Assembly: GCA_964036295.1 (NCBI GenBank)
Contig: OZ038463.1
Span: 34,549,295 to 34,613,294 of the forward strand
Length of the DNA: 64,000 nt
Origin: Plumapathes pennacea
Taxonomy: Eukaryota > Cnidaria > Anthozoa > Antipatharia > Myriopathidae
Direction: 5' to 3'
A model generated the notes under the pieces. That model was not told the DNA's origin. It was given only the letters and a program-made list of their open reading frames with translations, and made no database searches. Positions 24,270-36,258 of the stretch are shown here, in pieces (the first letter of the stretch is position 1; every line of letters begins with the position of its first letter). The position numbers and the translations under genes were made by a program.

Positions 24270-24640
24270 CAAGATGTCGTAGTTGTTGCGACCATATTTT
24301 TGTTCGGAACTTGTTCTCATTTTGAAAGTTTGTCATGCGTTCGAAGTTTGTTTGGCCATTGATTCTGAGCTTGGTTGTGTTTCACTCTGTTGTGTTTTGC
24401 GTTGTTATTGCAACATTTTGGCGCAGTGCCATGAAGGTCAAACAATCAGTGGCACCGATGGCGTTATCGCAAAACAAATCTGAAGCCGTTGGTTTAGTAT
24501 CCACCAACATTTCTGTGGTGACAGTAAATACGGCTTGGAAGATACTAGACCGAAAGATATTGAATCTCGGCTTAAAAAATACAAAAATATCCACTTCCTG
24601 TGAATGTTTACAAGTTCATAAGTATGCAAATTAGTCAGGT
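24270..24640 (+). repeat. Dispersed repeat R, divergent copy
   Basis: The segment around 24495-24560 (TTTAGTATCCACCAACATTTC, GAAGATACTAGACCGAAAG) matches 61978-62045 and 37015-37090. An open frame of 99 codons (24335-24634) has a hydrophobic start, but I recognise no family and the other copies do not keep it. Confidence 0.5.
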
Positions 24641-25531
24641 ATTGCAATTCTTGGTTTGTATGTGACGTCATAAAAAGCCATCTCAAAAGTAACGTATCCT
24701 ATAAGTCCAACACATTGATATGTTCAAGACTATCATGCCTTAAGACTTAAAGCAAAATTCTGATTTGATATGGACGTTTGAATACCGTGACAAGAAAGCC
24801 GTGTGACACGCTCGTGACCGACTAAAATCGGTGCTGGTGTCTGAATTATAAAGTTTTCCATCACGAAACATTTTAAAATTGGCACTGCGAAAGATGTGAA
24901 GAAACTAAACATCAAGCTGAGTCACAGATCAACTTCATTTCGTGTTCCGAGTTCGACTAACATGGCGGCCGCATACATACTCTTATCAAATCTAAAAAAA
25001 AACAACAACAACAACTAATTGCCGCTGCTTCGCCAAAATGAAGCCTAGAAAGTTCAAAATTGGCATCTGGACTAATTTAGGCATGCTCTTTTTAGTTCTG
25101 GAGCCAAAAAGGTACAATCTGGTATTTTGGAGAGTGCTGCGGTCGCGTGACCCGTGAAAACCGCATCGATAATTCTTTTCTCTCAGTTATTATAAAACAC
25201 TTTTTAGCCCGCGTTCACCACGAAGTGGTGAATTAAGCCAGTTCTATAAATAGCTACTTCCGCAAAAAGAAAGTCCTTTTTACAAATTCGCGAGCTTACA
25301 GCTGCCTTGCTGTTTTGATTTCGGTACGTAATACGCGCCGACAATTGTTCTTCTGTGTTCGATCGTAAGTCATCGCCAGAAATTCCGGACATTTTGCGTC
25401 CACATTTTCCGGACATTTTGCGTCTTTCCCAGCGGCGTGCGGTATGAGCATGCGCCATTCATACATTCAACATTGTTACGTATTTTGTCTCAGTGGGGTG
25501 GGGGAGGGATGGGTTTCTCCGGTTCAAAAAG
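24641..25531. other. No gene seen; repeat D at 25255-25315
   Basis: AT-rich spacer. TTTTTACAAATTCGCGAGCT and ACAGCTGCCTTGCTG are shared with 58205-58262, marking a dispersed repeat. Nothing else recognised. Confidence 0.45.
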
Positions 25532-26913
25532 GGTTGTGACTAAACTGGATACTCCAAAATCAGGTTTCCGAGAGGAAACTGGGACCGAATCAAAAATTAA
25601 ATTTTCGTCACCTCGGACCGTGTTCCGAAAACCGTACGAGAATGACGTTGATGTTTTGAAAATTTGTTTGGCGCGCATTAGCAAGTTCGTGACGTATTTC
25701 CGTTAGTTCGAATCGGCTGGCCGCGTAGCGCCGCCTGTGTTCCTTTTTACATGGACGGGGAGGTCAACTCCAAATAAAACTGAAACGGCTCAAGACATGA
25801 GTCGAAACTGTAACCAGTCAATACCAGATACACACAAGAGGCATTGTTGTCTTGAACGTGAAAAGGACAATATTACTGTTATTTGTAACATTTCGGCTCA
25901 GTCGGCCATTTGCTCGAGAACACAGTGGATTTGGATGAAAATAACATATATATATAACCATCCTAATACAGTAAATACGGATAAATATCTACATATATTT
26001 AGGATACGGTGGGAATCTGATCCGTCTATAACTGTTGGCTTCTATGGGCTTCATTATTATTTCTATTTACTTATCATTCCTGTGGTGATTTTTGACAGTT
26101 CGCACTTTCGCTCGGAATGCTTAAATCTTGATTGCATGTCTTATCGTGAATGTGTTCGTCTTGGAGTTAAGACTGATCAAGAAACACAGGATCGTACACA
26201 AGCCGTTTCAATCGCTCTCCGGAACAGTTCATGCGGTAGGATTTTATTTAATCTTCGGTGCTAATATTCATCTGTGCCAGATCAGCCAGAACAAGCCTTT
26301 CTTCTTTAGTATTTTCTCCCCGAGCTAATTTTTTCCTTCTAAGGGCCTCTCCATATGAGCCCGGTTACCGAGATCTCGCCCTCCTACTATTTCCTTTGTA
26401 AAAATTCCGATATGTTCATATGAGAGAGCGGGCCAGCCCGGTTACCGAGATTTCGGTCTTTGCGACCGGGATCTCGGTTAACCGGGCTGGCCCGTTTCTC
26501 ATATGAACACTCCAGCCCGGTTAACCAGGATGAAAATGTTTCAACTATGCGAGTCTGAAATGTACTTGCCTCTTAATTTGGCTTTAATGGCAGAATTGGC
26601 AAAAACTTTTGCTTTATAGACACTCTATCTCGGTTACCCGGGCTGAAATTTCCCATATGAACACACGATCGGGCTGGCCCGGTTGACCGAGCCCGGTCAA
26701 CCGGGCTCATATGAAGAGGCCCTAAAACCTTTTCAGTGCCGAATTTTATTTGACTGTCTTCCGGTGTCAGAACCATGCTTCAGACGAACCGAGGTCGTTT
26801 TTTCGTCCACAATGTTCGTAAACGGCTCCGGACGACTTCGCCGATAACTCGTTATTTTGGTCCCAGTCTTCTCTCGGAAACCTGATTTTGGAGTATCCAG
26901 TTTAGTCACAACC
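25532..26913. mobile_element. Inverted-repeat bounded block
   Basis: GGTTGTGACTAAACTGGATA, CTCCAAAATCAGGTTTCCGA and GAAACTGGGACC at 25532-25590 return inverted at 26855-26913. The arms are about 55 bp and 95% alike by eye. The 1.3-kb interior holds a frame of 175 codons (25737-26264) with no domain I know, and the Harbinger-type MITE at 26343. It may be a non-autonomous DNA transposon or two opposed copies of a short repeat. Confidence 0.55.
26343..26722. mobile_element. Harbinger-type MITE with TAA duplication
   Basis: The ends GGGCCTCTCCATATGAGCCC and (reverse complement) GGGCCTCTTCATATGAGCCC are inverted repeats, followed by GGTTACCGAG / GGTTGACCGG. The element is flanked by TAA at 26340-26342 and 26723-26725. 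A 3-bp TAA/TTA duplication with GGG-starting ends is the known signature of PIF/Harbinger elements. Inside, several more CCCGGTTAACC-type blocks occur in both directions. One end of a related element is at 39418-39473. Confidence 0.85.
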
Positions 26914-29744
26914 ATTCAAAAAGAGACTGCTACGTTTAGGAGATGTGCCGCTGACCAACCCAGTTGAAATTAGCTTTCGTTTGATGCAATTTTCATGCAA
27001 TTTGGAGCTTCCTAGCCCAAAATATCAACATCCGAAGTCAGCGTATTTTACGGGAGGCATTCGCCACGGCTGGCTGTGAACTGCAAATTCAAACGCAAAA
27101 AGTACACATCGAATTTGCTCCAGGGGACTGACCGAGGCTTCACAGGAGATGTTCAATCCTTCGACAATCAGGTACGGGGTAAACATTTTGCGTTGTACCC
27201 AAGGTTCTTGTATTAAATGCATCTTAAAAAGTGACAGTAGCCGGTTTTGAGCGTATTCTGCTATCAATCCCTCTTACGTCGGCCGAAATTTTAAATTCAA
27301 AAAATTACACATCGAATTTTACCGGAGATAAATATTTTTTGTACTGTTGTGTTTAGGAAGCTTTCCTCTTCCGAATGCTGCCCAAACATTTTTACGAACG
27401 TGCTTTAGTTAATCGAAAAGCGCAATTTATTATCAGATCCCATGCATTTCTTTGTTATTTCTTGAGCGGCTCTCAGCGTGAAACCTGATGCCTTTTATAA
27501 GATGGCGCAACCGGATGTCTGAAATTTCTGGCGATGTTGTCATGCTGGATTATACGGATGTGTTTTTAGTCAACGAAGTATTACGAAATCAAAGCGTTGT
27601 GTTCCGAAAATTTCGCAGTAGTTTTCGAAGTATGCGATTTTAAATCGTGTTGTGAACAGTTTATGGACATTACGTTTAATGAGAATTTTAATGATTAACG
27701 CTTCGAATTACTATCACTGAGAAGGCTGAACGAGATGGGGTTGTAAAGCTTTATTACCGAACGATAAGAATAAAAAAATACCCCCAGGGTGTGGGGGGAG
27801 GGTGCTTTTGCGGCTAAGAGATTACAGAACTGAACCACGCGAGCACGAGGTAATAGCTATAAAAGGCTATAGGTTAATTATTAATTGTGCTAATACTAAT
27901 TACTTATTTTAACCAAAGGTTAAAATCCTCAACGATCGAGTCTGTCAACAAGTATATAATTAAGCAGACAATTGACGTGGATTTTGTATTACTAAAAGGC
28001 GTTGTCAGTCTTGGTTATCGCGATCAGTCAGATCAGATCAGTTAAGCTCATCGCTAATATTTTTACCGCGCAAGGATTCACCCTTCAGGTACTAGTGATT
28101 TGTATTCGTTTATAACGCGATTGTGTTCGATTCAGTTAGCAATATAGTTAGTTCTTGTGATTTCTTTACATCGTCGATTATAGATTGTATAACGCTCCAA
28201 ATATGATTGGAATGTTATCTTCTTTTTCAGAATAATTTCTAGGAGATCCTTGAGGCCGGTGATTCATCTTCGTATTTGCACCAAATCGCCTTTATGAAGT
28301 TGTGTTGTGTGTAACTTGAAGTGAAAACGCATCCGTGTACTGTACATGTTACCTAAATACTGTAAAGCTTGGTTTCCATATGATCGCTGAGTACGATCGC
28401 TGCGATCAACGAAGAATTTAAAAAGTCGAAATAGTTATTTCGATAACTGACCAGTTTGCCAATGCCAGTGACATAAATGGAAATGGGCTCGAACTGGAAC
28501 AACAAGCATTCTTATCCAGGAAAGTTCTGTATACAGTGTGCTTAATGTTTCCGCCTTGTGCTTGGGCAAAGCACATCTTCAGTGGTGCAATACCAGAAAG
28601 GCTTGTGTTGCTAACAGTTTGATTGATTGAAAATTATTTATTATATTGATGATTTGATGTAGAAATGGAGTGAAAGACAGCTGGTGTGAGAGAAACTGAC
28701 TCCCATGCCCCAGCCTTTCACACCATTCATTTACATGCATGTGGTTATAGTATTGAACAGGCTGTGATCTGGCTAACGTAATATATAGGCTCTTTAGTAT
28801 ATGTTTCTTACCAGTATTTTAATATTCATTATAAATTTGGCTACCTCTAGGTCAATTTATTGAAAAGGTTGACAGTGTATTAGTAAATAAAGCTAGAACT
28901 GATTTCTTTCATTAGTCCATTCAGATTGGTATTGTGCAGTGTGGGTGGTTATAACCCAGGATTTCATTTATAATTATATAAAATAAGAGAACCTACTCAG
29001 CCGTAGTAGGAGACATGTAAATCACTTTCATGAGTGACAATCTGAGGTCCTGATAAGTTTTGAGAACCATGCAGGTCTCCTGGAACCCTCTCTCTTGTAA
29101 GGCCCAATTTTTGCCGAGTGCAATGACGAGTGCATGCACTCACCTCTTTTTAATGGTTCATTTTCCTCCTGTCATCAGTCAAATTTAACAACATTCTTCC
29201 CAGCATATATCTCACCTCGGCAACTGGAAGACATTTTCCTTTGCTAGTTGCACAGTGTAATAGCAGTGCCTTCATCAAGTTCTGCACATTGCTGATTATT
29301 CTTTTATTTAGATCTTTTGTAAATTTTTGTTGCCTTTTTCATCCTGAAATGTAATGTATTTGACAGAGGTAATACAACATGTAAAGCGGAGGGTTACTAT
29401 TTTGCAAGTAGTATTATGAAACACCTGCTGCAATATGATGTAAGAATGTAACTTTGTGTATGGTACATCAGAATGCCCAGCTGTGTATTTCCTACGCTAC
29501 AACAGCTGTGATTCATTTCACATTCCCACCATTTGATGTCATCTATTAGTCGTATGTATGGGGCGGGTACATGTGTAAATTGTTGGTATCTGTTTAGGGG
29601 GTTCTGTTCTAAGTTCATGTGACTGCATTAAAGTGTGAGTAGTTGATGGTATATTTGTACTGTGCCTGATACATTCAGCTTGTCATGTTACTGTATAACG
29701 TGCAATATTATTTATAAATACTGAATACAAGAAACCTCTTGCAG
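26914..29744. other. Mostly intergenic; repeat E; possible 5' exons not resolved
   Basis: 27345-27540 (GGAAGCTTTCCTCTTCCGAA, GAGCGGCTCTCAGCGTGAAA, CGCAACCGGATGTCTGAAAT) is repeated at 55985-56172. The plus-strand gene ending at 30399 must have exons upstream. TTCAG|GTACTAGTG at 28088 and TTTCTAG|GAGATCC near 28240 are possible splice sites, but I could not build a convincing coding exon. Confidence 0.4.
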
Positions 29745-30399
29745 GAATGTAAACTGGCATATGAAGAAGCACAAGGAACACTGAGATACACAGGATTCTA
29801 CAGAATGAGGTAAGTGTTGTACTACTTGTGTGGTTTATAACCAAATGTTATTATCCCTTGTATGTTTTTAAATGTGTGGCGTACATGTGTCGGCTTTAAT
29901 GCATTTGAAGGCACTTTATGTTATACATTTGGGAGGGCCTCACAGAATTTTACATACAGCTAAGACATATGCTTAAAACTTAAAGCCTTTAAAGAACAAT
30001 ATTTTGTAAGGAATTGGAAACTCTTGTTGAAACAAAGTCTGCGCAAAATACTTGCATATGACGTGTAACAAGACACAGGGTAATTTCCCCCAACTCAAAG
30101 TGTTATTTGTAGGGCCACAGGGTTTTCAGATTCTTCTGTCATGTGTCACCCCCAGCAACATGAACTTATTTCTTGTTACTGTGAATATTGTGGCCCAAAC
30201 GGTTACAATGGATCAATCATTGTATTGTGTATGCTTTCTTTCCCTAAGGTGGACAAAGCACGTGAATAAGGGACCCGATGATGATTTTTGCTTTGACTAC
30301 ATCAAGTACCGGCTGTTGCTGCTGGTATCTTTGAGGACCTGTGCTGACAGACCTCCAAGCTATTCAAAGTTCCTGCCTCAACAAGAGCCAGCTGTTTGA
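29745..30399 (+). CDS. 3' end of an unrecognised spliced gene (two exons)
   Basis: Exon 29745-29809 follows CTCTTGCAG and ends at AG|GTAAGTG. Exon 30249-30399 follows CTTTCCCTAAG and ends in TGA. The phases match (two bases plus one make an Arg codon), giving 72 codons: ECKLAYEEAQGTLRYTGFY, then RWTKHVNKGPDDDFCFDY, a hydrophobic LLLLVSL, and a tail with PPSY. The protein is compact and charged at first, with a short hydrophobic helix near the end. I do not recognise the family. The 5' exons were not found. The good splice sites and composition make it more likely real than chance. Confidence 0.6.
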
Positions 30400-30988
30400 C
30401 CTATACTGTATGCTGATATAAAGATCAACTTCAAATGACTGATTTAGCCCTTTTATCTTACACATTAAAACATAAAAGAATATTTAGTTTCAGTGTAGCT
30501 CTCGAAATCAGTGATCCTTCATTCGAGTTTTATTCCCAATATATATATATATATATATACATACAAACATACAAATATGGAGTGCATTATGGGAAGGCAC
30601 GAATCAGACAATTTTATTATAAGTTCCTAATGCGATGATTACTGCATGTTTCTTCACGTTATTTTTGCTAGGGAACATTTTTTCCAATTGAATTCTCCCT
30701 ACAATGCACTCGATATTCGTATATATTTATATATAATGAGGGCTCACGTAATGTATTCGTAAACAGACCTACTGTTCGCGGGTGCTCCTAATGGTTTTCA
30801 TGACGTGACGCAGGTTCGATTCCTGCGAGGGGCTTGTGAACATTATGGGCCGATTGCATTAACCGAGTTTAGACATTGTTTAGCTTGATCAGCGTTTAAA
30901 CCATGTTTAAAAGTTTCGTTTTCGTTGCATACACCGGCGCTGTCTACCATGTAGAACGATGGCTAATCGCTGTTTAGGAATAAAAGAG
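30400..30988. other. 3' flank with (TA)n and a tRNA-like B box
   Basis: ATTAAA near 30463 could serve polyadenylation of the gene before it. A (TA)n run lies at 30538-30559. GAGTGCATTATGGGAAGG at about 30580 returns loosely inverted near 30695-30715. No gene. Confidence 0.45.
30783..30832 (+). other. tRNA 3'-half-like segment (possible SINE remnant)
   Basis: GCAGGTTCGATTCCTGC is a perfect T-arm with the B-box core GGTTCGATTCC, followed by GAGGGGCT. I could not fold a complete cloverleaf upstream, so this is not a tRNA gene. A tRNA-derived SINE remnant or chance are both possible. Confidence 0.35.
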
Positions 30989-31174
30989 TGTTTATTACAT
31001 AAACTCTGGTGTGATATAGAGATTTCCGCCACTGAGAAATGTCGTATCTGAACACACGTAAAAATACGATATTTTTTACGTGTGTTAATATCAGCCAAGC
31101 AGTAATCTTGCATGTTTTTGAATTTCTTAGTGGCGGAAATTTCTGTATCACACCAGAGTTTATAAAATAAACAG
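30989..31174. mobile_element. Foldback MITE-like hairpin
   Basis: The arms TAAACTCTGGTGTGATA(T/C)AGA and ATTTCCGCCACT(G/A)AGAAAT are inverted across a centre near 31081, with a second inner stem ACACACGTAAAAA/TTTTTTACGTGTGTT. About 75-80 bp of each arm pair. No coding capacity. Confidence 0.75.
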
Positions 31175-32606
31175 AATAATACACGGACACTTGGAGATAT
31201 GAAATTTATATTCTCGTGAGATATCGAGATGAACACTCGAAGATAAATCCGCGTGCCCATATATTATTCTCTATTTAACCCAGGCCGTGTTGAACTGACC
31301 ATTGTTTTCAACATAAAGTCAGTTTTTCTCTTTCCCTGGTTTTAATGAGTTCGTACTCTCGCCCCCGTTTTCTAACACGAACTATCATGCACTTTCACGG
31401 ACTATAACCAACCATCTTTCGCTTTGAATAATGTTCAAATTTTCCATGATGGTCGATGAGAGTTTCTCTCGTTTGACCACGCCCACGATAGTGCATAACA
31501 ATTTTTCGGTATCGACTATTATGCGCTCTCATGAGAGTTTTGATCACTTTCTATGATAGTCAATGATGCAGGTGATAGTTGCGATCACTCAACTATCATC
31601 AGCTATCATTCACCATTTGATTGGGGCTTTGCACAGTACTGTAAATAGAGTGACGTACAACCTTTATCAGAGATTCTTGATCTTAAATGCTACTTTTTGT
31701 TTTTTGTTTTGTTTTCACTGATTCGACTATAATACATTGTATCATTTGTAGTTAAAATAAATATCCGGGACTTGCACAACGATCCCCTGACCACAAGTAG
31801 AAACAAGTCTGCTATAAATTTCCTTTTTTGATTGCTTCCGTTGCTTTCCACTTCTTTTTCTGTCTAAAGGCTGATTAGCACCTTGGCCATGTCACACGAA
31901 GCAAATTTTCTTGCAACGCAACGAAAAATTCAGAGACAAGTTGCAGAGAAAGTAGAACATCTACTTTTCGCAACATTGCGCTATGTGTTGCAGCGTGTGA
32001 CATGTACTTTGCAACTTGGACGGCAATGCTGTAGTCAATATTGCGAGAGAAGTTTCAGGAAAAATTGCCTTGCTTGACATACCTTTACCGAGAAGCAATT
32101 TTTCGTTGCGTTGCAAGTTGCAGAGAAGGGGTGTCACGGCTAATATCCCATTGTCCTTAAAGAAGCGGATCACTGGTACTGATATCGTGGTTGCAGTCCA
32201 CGATCAATGATGTAGTGATATTTGCAATCCCTCAACTATTATCAGCTAACATTTTTTGCAGGGGCGGATCCGAAGCCGGTAAGAATTTCTCCTAGATCCA
32301 ACCCTGTTTTGGAGGTTACTGCTAAACCATTCACAGGGTTCAGTGTTATCGTCGTATGGCTATCAAGTTGTTGGGGAGGATTTTCTCTCGTTGGCTCATT
32401 GTTTCTTTCCGTGTTGCATTAGTCTGTTGTCGTTTCGTTGTGGATCAGTCAACTTTCTTTCGACTCTACAAAATAGATTTACTGTTATAAAAAAACTATG
32501 ATACTATGCGCGCCCTGATTGGCTAAATAACCGTGTTAGATGAGAATATATTACACGCTGACGCGATACGCGCGATGTTTTTTATTTTATTAATTATTTT
32601 ATAAAA
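31175..32606. other. No gene seen; CTATCAT-type short repeats
   Basis: 31380-31620 has many partly inverted CTATCATG/CATGATAG motifs, and a relative of its end (CTCAACTAT(C/T)ATCAGCTA) occurs at 32234-32255. 31900-32120 contains an inverted pair around TTGCGACATTGCG/GCGTTGCAAGTTGCAGAGAA. These are fragments of non-coding repeats. Confidence 0.45.
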
Positions 32607-32790
32607 GAAATATATAACGTTTTCCCGTGTAATATAGCCTCATCTACACACTTGGGAAGTTGGGAGAACACTCGAGTAGCGCCGGAAACCACTCGGCGGC
32701 CTCGTGGTTTCCTTACGCTACTCTCGTGTTCTCCCAACTTCCCGCGTGTTTAGATGAGGCTATATTACACGTCGACGCGTTATATATTTC
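32607..32790. mobile_element. 184-bp near-perfect palindrome
   Basis: GAAATATATAACG...GTGTAATATAGCCTCATCTA and its inverse (TAGATGAGGCTATATTACAC...CGTTATATATTTC) meet at about 32698, with CTTGGGAAGTTGGGAGAACA as the inner arm. This is a foldback element with no gene. A perfect hairpin of this size is usually young. Confidence 0.8.
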
Positions 32791-33937
32791 TTAATTCACC
32801 CCACATACATTATAACAAACTTCCACAACCTTTTCATAACACGACTGCGATCCGTCTGAAATTCCCGAAGGCCGTGTAATTATGCTTTCTTTTTAATCTT
32901 TTTTTTTTTTTGGACTTACACCCCCAAGAGAAGGAAATATGTTGTAACAACTGTTGTTCCAACTGTTGCTGTTTTTCTTTATTTCAGTATTTGCTACAGA
33001 CTTTGTACTCCCATGAGTTGCATAGTTTTCGCTTTTCACGCTTTTCATTCGTCAGAGCAAACATTGAAAATGGACTGCACAAACTGTGCTAAGAGAACGT
33101 TTATCCAAACTACTTCAGGAATCAAATAAAAAAAACAAGAGATATGTTGTTTGGGAAAGCTTTTTGCGCATTATATGGAATAAATGCGCAAAAAAGACTC
33201 ACCCCCACCCCTCAGAGGAATAATATCGGACATATACTTGAATTTACACGCTCAATCTCTACGAAACATTTGCTGACTACTCGTTGAATCTTTGAATGTT
33301 CAATTTTATTCCAATTTTGACAAATGCAGCCATGACCGAATCAGTGATGTCCTATCCCGACCCCTCCCCCCACACATACAAACCTGCTAAAATGCAGCTG
33401 TTATCCCTCATAAATGTCCAAAACGGAGAAAGTTTTCTAGACACAAAATGATGAAGCTAAGCTTTCGATTTATTTCTGCCGCTGGATCATATATGCAAAA
33501 AAGCCGTTTGAACCCTGCGGACCACGCAGGCGAACAGGAACTCGGATACGGCCGGCTTTTTGCATAAAATGGACTTTTTCGCATAATAATGCACAACACC
33601 TTAAGTTGCAGTATTCTTTTTTTTTTTTGTGCTGCCGGTATGCCGTGCTTGCTTCTTAGGTAAATATTTGTAGAGTAGCCTCGTTGCTACGATCTTCTGA
33701 TATTTAGCCTTTGTTCTAAGTGCATTATGGGGCGGAAAGGGGCTAAGAAAGGTACAGTGGTGCATTGTGGGGTATCGTTTCTTTAACTACAGGAAGTGTC
33801 TCGAGTCAATCTTCTTCACGTCATCACGAGCTATTTTTGAAAAACATAGATCGTTGCTATGATACACCCCCGTTTTCAGTTACTGTCTTCTATTGTTTTA
33901 AGCGTACGTTTAAGATGGACAGAAATACGACGCAGAC
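32791..33937. other. No gene seen
   Basis: AT-rich sequence with a small hairpin at 33164-33196 (TTTTTGCGCAT / ATGCGCAAAAA). 33876-33915 and 34040-34079 are direct repeats (ACTGTCTTCTATTGTTTTAA, GCGTACGT) placed 164 bp apart around the putative first exon of the IQ gene. Confidence 0.45.
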
Positions 33938-35292
33938 ATGAATTCAAAGCAGGTAAAAATATCGTGTCATAGTACATTTAGTTAAAATGAGCAACCAACC
34001 CTCTTGACCCATTCGGCAAACATAGATATGGTACACCCTCGTTTTCAGTGACTGTCTTCTATTGTTTTAAGCGTACGTATGACCTGTCAGATCCTTAATG
34101 AATAACTCGAAAGGATACAGACACGTGGAGGGTACTGTGGGTAGTTGAGTGGGTGAGGCAGATAGTTAAAAAGTGGTCTGGTAATTGGACAAAGAATATG
34201 TAGGTTTAGAGTGTTGGATTCTGAAAGAATATCATCAAACGTCTCGTCCTTAGAAGAAGAAAATACTTTATTATTAGCCAAATTGCGAATATACACAGCG
34301 TTATGAAATATCCGAAAAAACACTGAGGCCCGGGCAAACGCCGTACTTCACTTGAGCCAAATTTACGTTCATGTGAGCTCAGCATTTGACCCAATTGAAT
34401 TCAAATGATTGTATTTGGAGCGGATTGGTCGATTTTCTCGGCTATAGTGCGACCGCAAAGAACGGCTTCAGTTGAACTCGACTGACTTTCGGCGTTTCAC
34501 CCAGGCAAAGTAAATTAATTTGGAGCGACCTAAACTGTAATTGAGTTCGGCTCATGTGAAGTACGGCGTTTGACCCGGGCCTTAAAGTTATAAAGCGACT
34601 AACTAAATGATTTCTATTAATAATCAAACTGAGCCACGTGTATTTATATAGAACATTTCTATCTTTCTTAGAAAAAAGAAAGACGTTATCTATCAAGAAG
34701 CCGTAAGATTGAAAACTTTGATAATGTCTTTCTTGTGGCGCGTCTTTGTAAAATACTTGGACAGAAGTTATAATCTAGCAGAAACTATTCCAAAATAGAA
34801 AACTCGGGTTGGTTAGGTGACATAATTCGGCCATTTTTGGCCATATCTGGATAAAAAGATATTCTAAACATTCTAGAATAAAATTTATAAAACAAAGTTA
34901 TGTTTGAATGAGTTGCTCAGGCAAAAAGTAAATGTATTAACTCGATTTATTTACTAAGTTTGGTTGGTAGGCCTGTATATAGGTCTATAAACACAGTTTT
35001 CTGCTTGTCTTACCCATAGGACGAGTTTGACATAGTTCAGCGACTTTACGACGAAGAAAAACAGGATTTGGCCGAACTACAACGGCAACTGGAATTTCTC
35101 ACAAATAAATTCGACGCCATCATGGAAGAGGGGAGACTGGAAGCTGAGAAGGCCGCCAGAGAAGAGGAAGAGAAACGACAGAAGGAAATTGCAGCAACGA
35201 AGATGCAAGCATTATGGCGAGGATACTGTGTCAGGAAGATGATGCGAGGAAAAGCAAAGAAAGGAGGCAAGAAAGGCAAAAAAGGAAAGTAA
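33938..35292 (+). CDS. IQ-motif, coiled-coil protein (axonemal DRC9/DRC10-like tail)
   Basis: The sure part is the exon 35020-35292 (acceptor CTTACCCATAG, stop TAA), 90 codons: a charged helix (DEFDIVQRLYDEEKQDLAEL), an IQ motif (KMQALWRGYCVRK) and a Lys/Gly-rich end (GGKKGKKGK). This is the layout of the C-terminus of IQ proteins of the ciliary nexin-dynein regulatory complex, where calmodulin binds the IQ motif. That assignment is from memory of the family and moderate. A possible first coding exon is 33938-33952 (ATG AAT TCA AAG CAG|GTAAAA), in phase 0, giving a 95-residue protein. If it is wrong, the exon is the last of a longer gene whose other exons I cannot see. AATAAA lies at 35409. 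Confidence 0.6.
34327..34581. mobile_element. 255-bp MITE with GGCCCGGG inverted ends
   Basis: GGCCCGGGCAAACGCCGTAC, TTCACTTGAGCC and the inverse GGCTCATGTGAAGTACGGCG, TTTGACCCGGGCC form ~35-bp inverted ends with one base difference in spacing. No target duplication is obvious and no gene is inside. It lies in the intron of the proposed IQ gene. Confidence 0.8.
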
Positions 35293-36258
35293 AATTTGGG
35301 TCGGGCACTACCAAGATTATTCATTGTCTTATCCTTAATAGCAACTCGACGGGTTTAGCATTGACGTTTTTGGCCAAAATAATGTAATACTAAACTCATG
35401 TTCCTTCAATAAATTTTTCCACTTACGTTTGTCTTTTTTACAGTCTCAAATCGATGATGAAAGTAAACGTTATTAGTACGCAAGTGGATCCACGGATGCC
35501 CCACCCCACCCCCTCTCCTCCCGTTTCCTTTATAAACATTCAGCAGACTTTGACTCTCTATCAAGTTGTCACGTGACTTCACCATCGTGGTTCTGTCATG
35601 TCAGTTCATCTGACTCTACAGCGTTCCAGGAAAATCAGGCGCCCTGTGACGTCAAAAAGACTCTGCTTCTCATACAAACGACTTCAAGGCAAGGCGTGAC
35701 GTCAGATGGGTTCTACATTTGTGGATCTTCTCTTTACATCTCTGGAGCATAGGTGATGTTTACATATTTTCTCTTGAAAGAATAAGATAAAAATGATTTA
35801 AATAACACACACGATCAGCACTTTACCGTTTACTACAGTTTGGCTTTCTTATACGTGCAAATTAAAATAATATCACTGTACTCTGTCTAACAACAAATTC
35901 AGTGATACTGTCAGAAATTGTCTATTCACTGAGAACTTTGAATTCATTTGTGCGGCCACGGGCACTTATTAGTTTCATTTGACTGTTCAGGTTTTACAAG
36001 GGTGATCGGAACATTGGTGCGTATAGCACACCTCCCCCCTAAGTTTGTTTTGCTACATTACGTAAACATCATGTGTGAGACCACGAGAGACTTCAAACTC
36101 GAGGACACTTTAAGAGAGAGTGTGTGGTGTGAGTGCAGAGAGAGCGCAACGAGAGTGAGACACGCTACACCGACGCCATATACGGAATGTATACATTTAA
36201 GAGGAATTTGTCCCGTAGTTTCAATAAATTCATTTGACAATTTGTAGTTTCATTTAAC
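35293..36258. other. 3' flank and dispersed repeat F
   Basis: 35443-35935 (CAGTCTCAAATCGATGATGA, CCCCACCCCACCCC, CAGTTCATCTGACTCTACAG, GTGACGTCAAAAAGACTCTG) is repeated at 63538-64000 in the same orientation, about 85-90% alike by eye. No protein is conserved between the copies, so it is a non-coding repeat or the UTR-like part of an element. Confidence 0.75.

Noticed and set aside
25737-26264. 175-codon plus-strand gene
   Set aside because: No recognisable domain, located inside an inverted-repeat block, and lacks exon-like flanks.
30783-30832. Complete tRNA gene
   Set aside because: Only the T-arm and B box are convincing. No D-arm, anticodon stem or acceptor pairing could be built.
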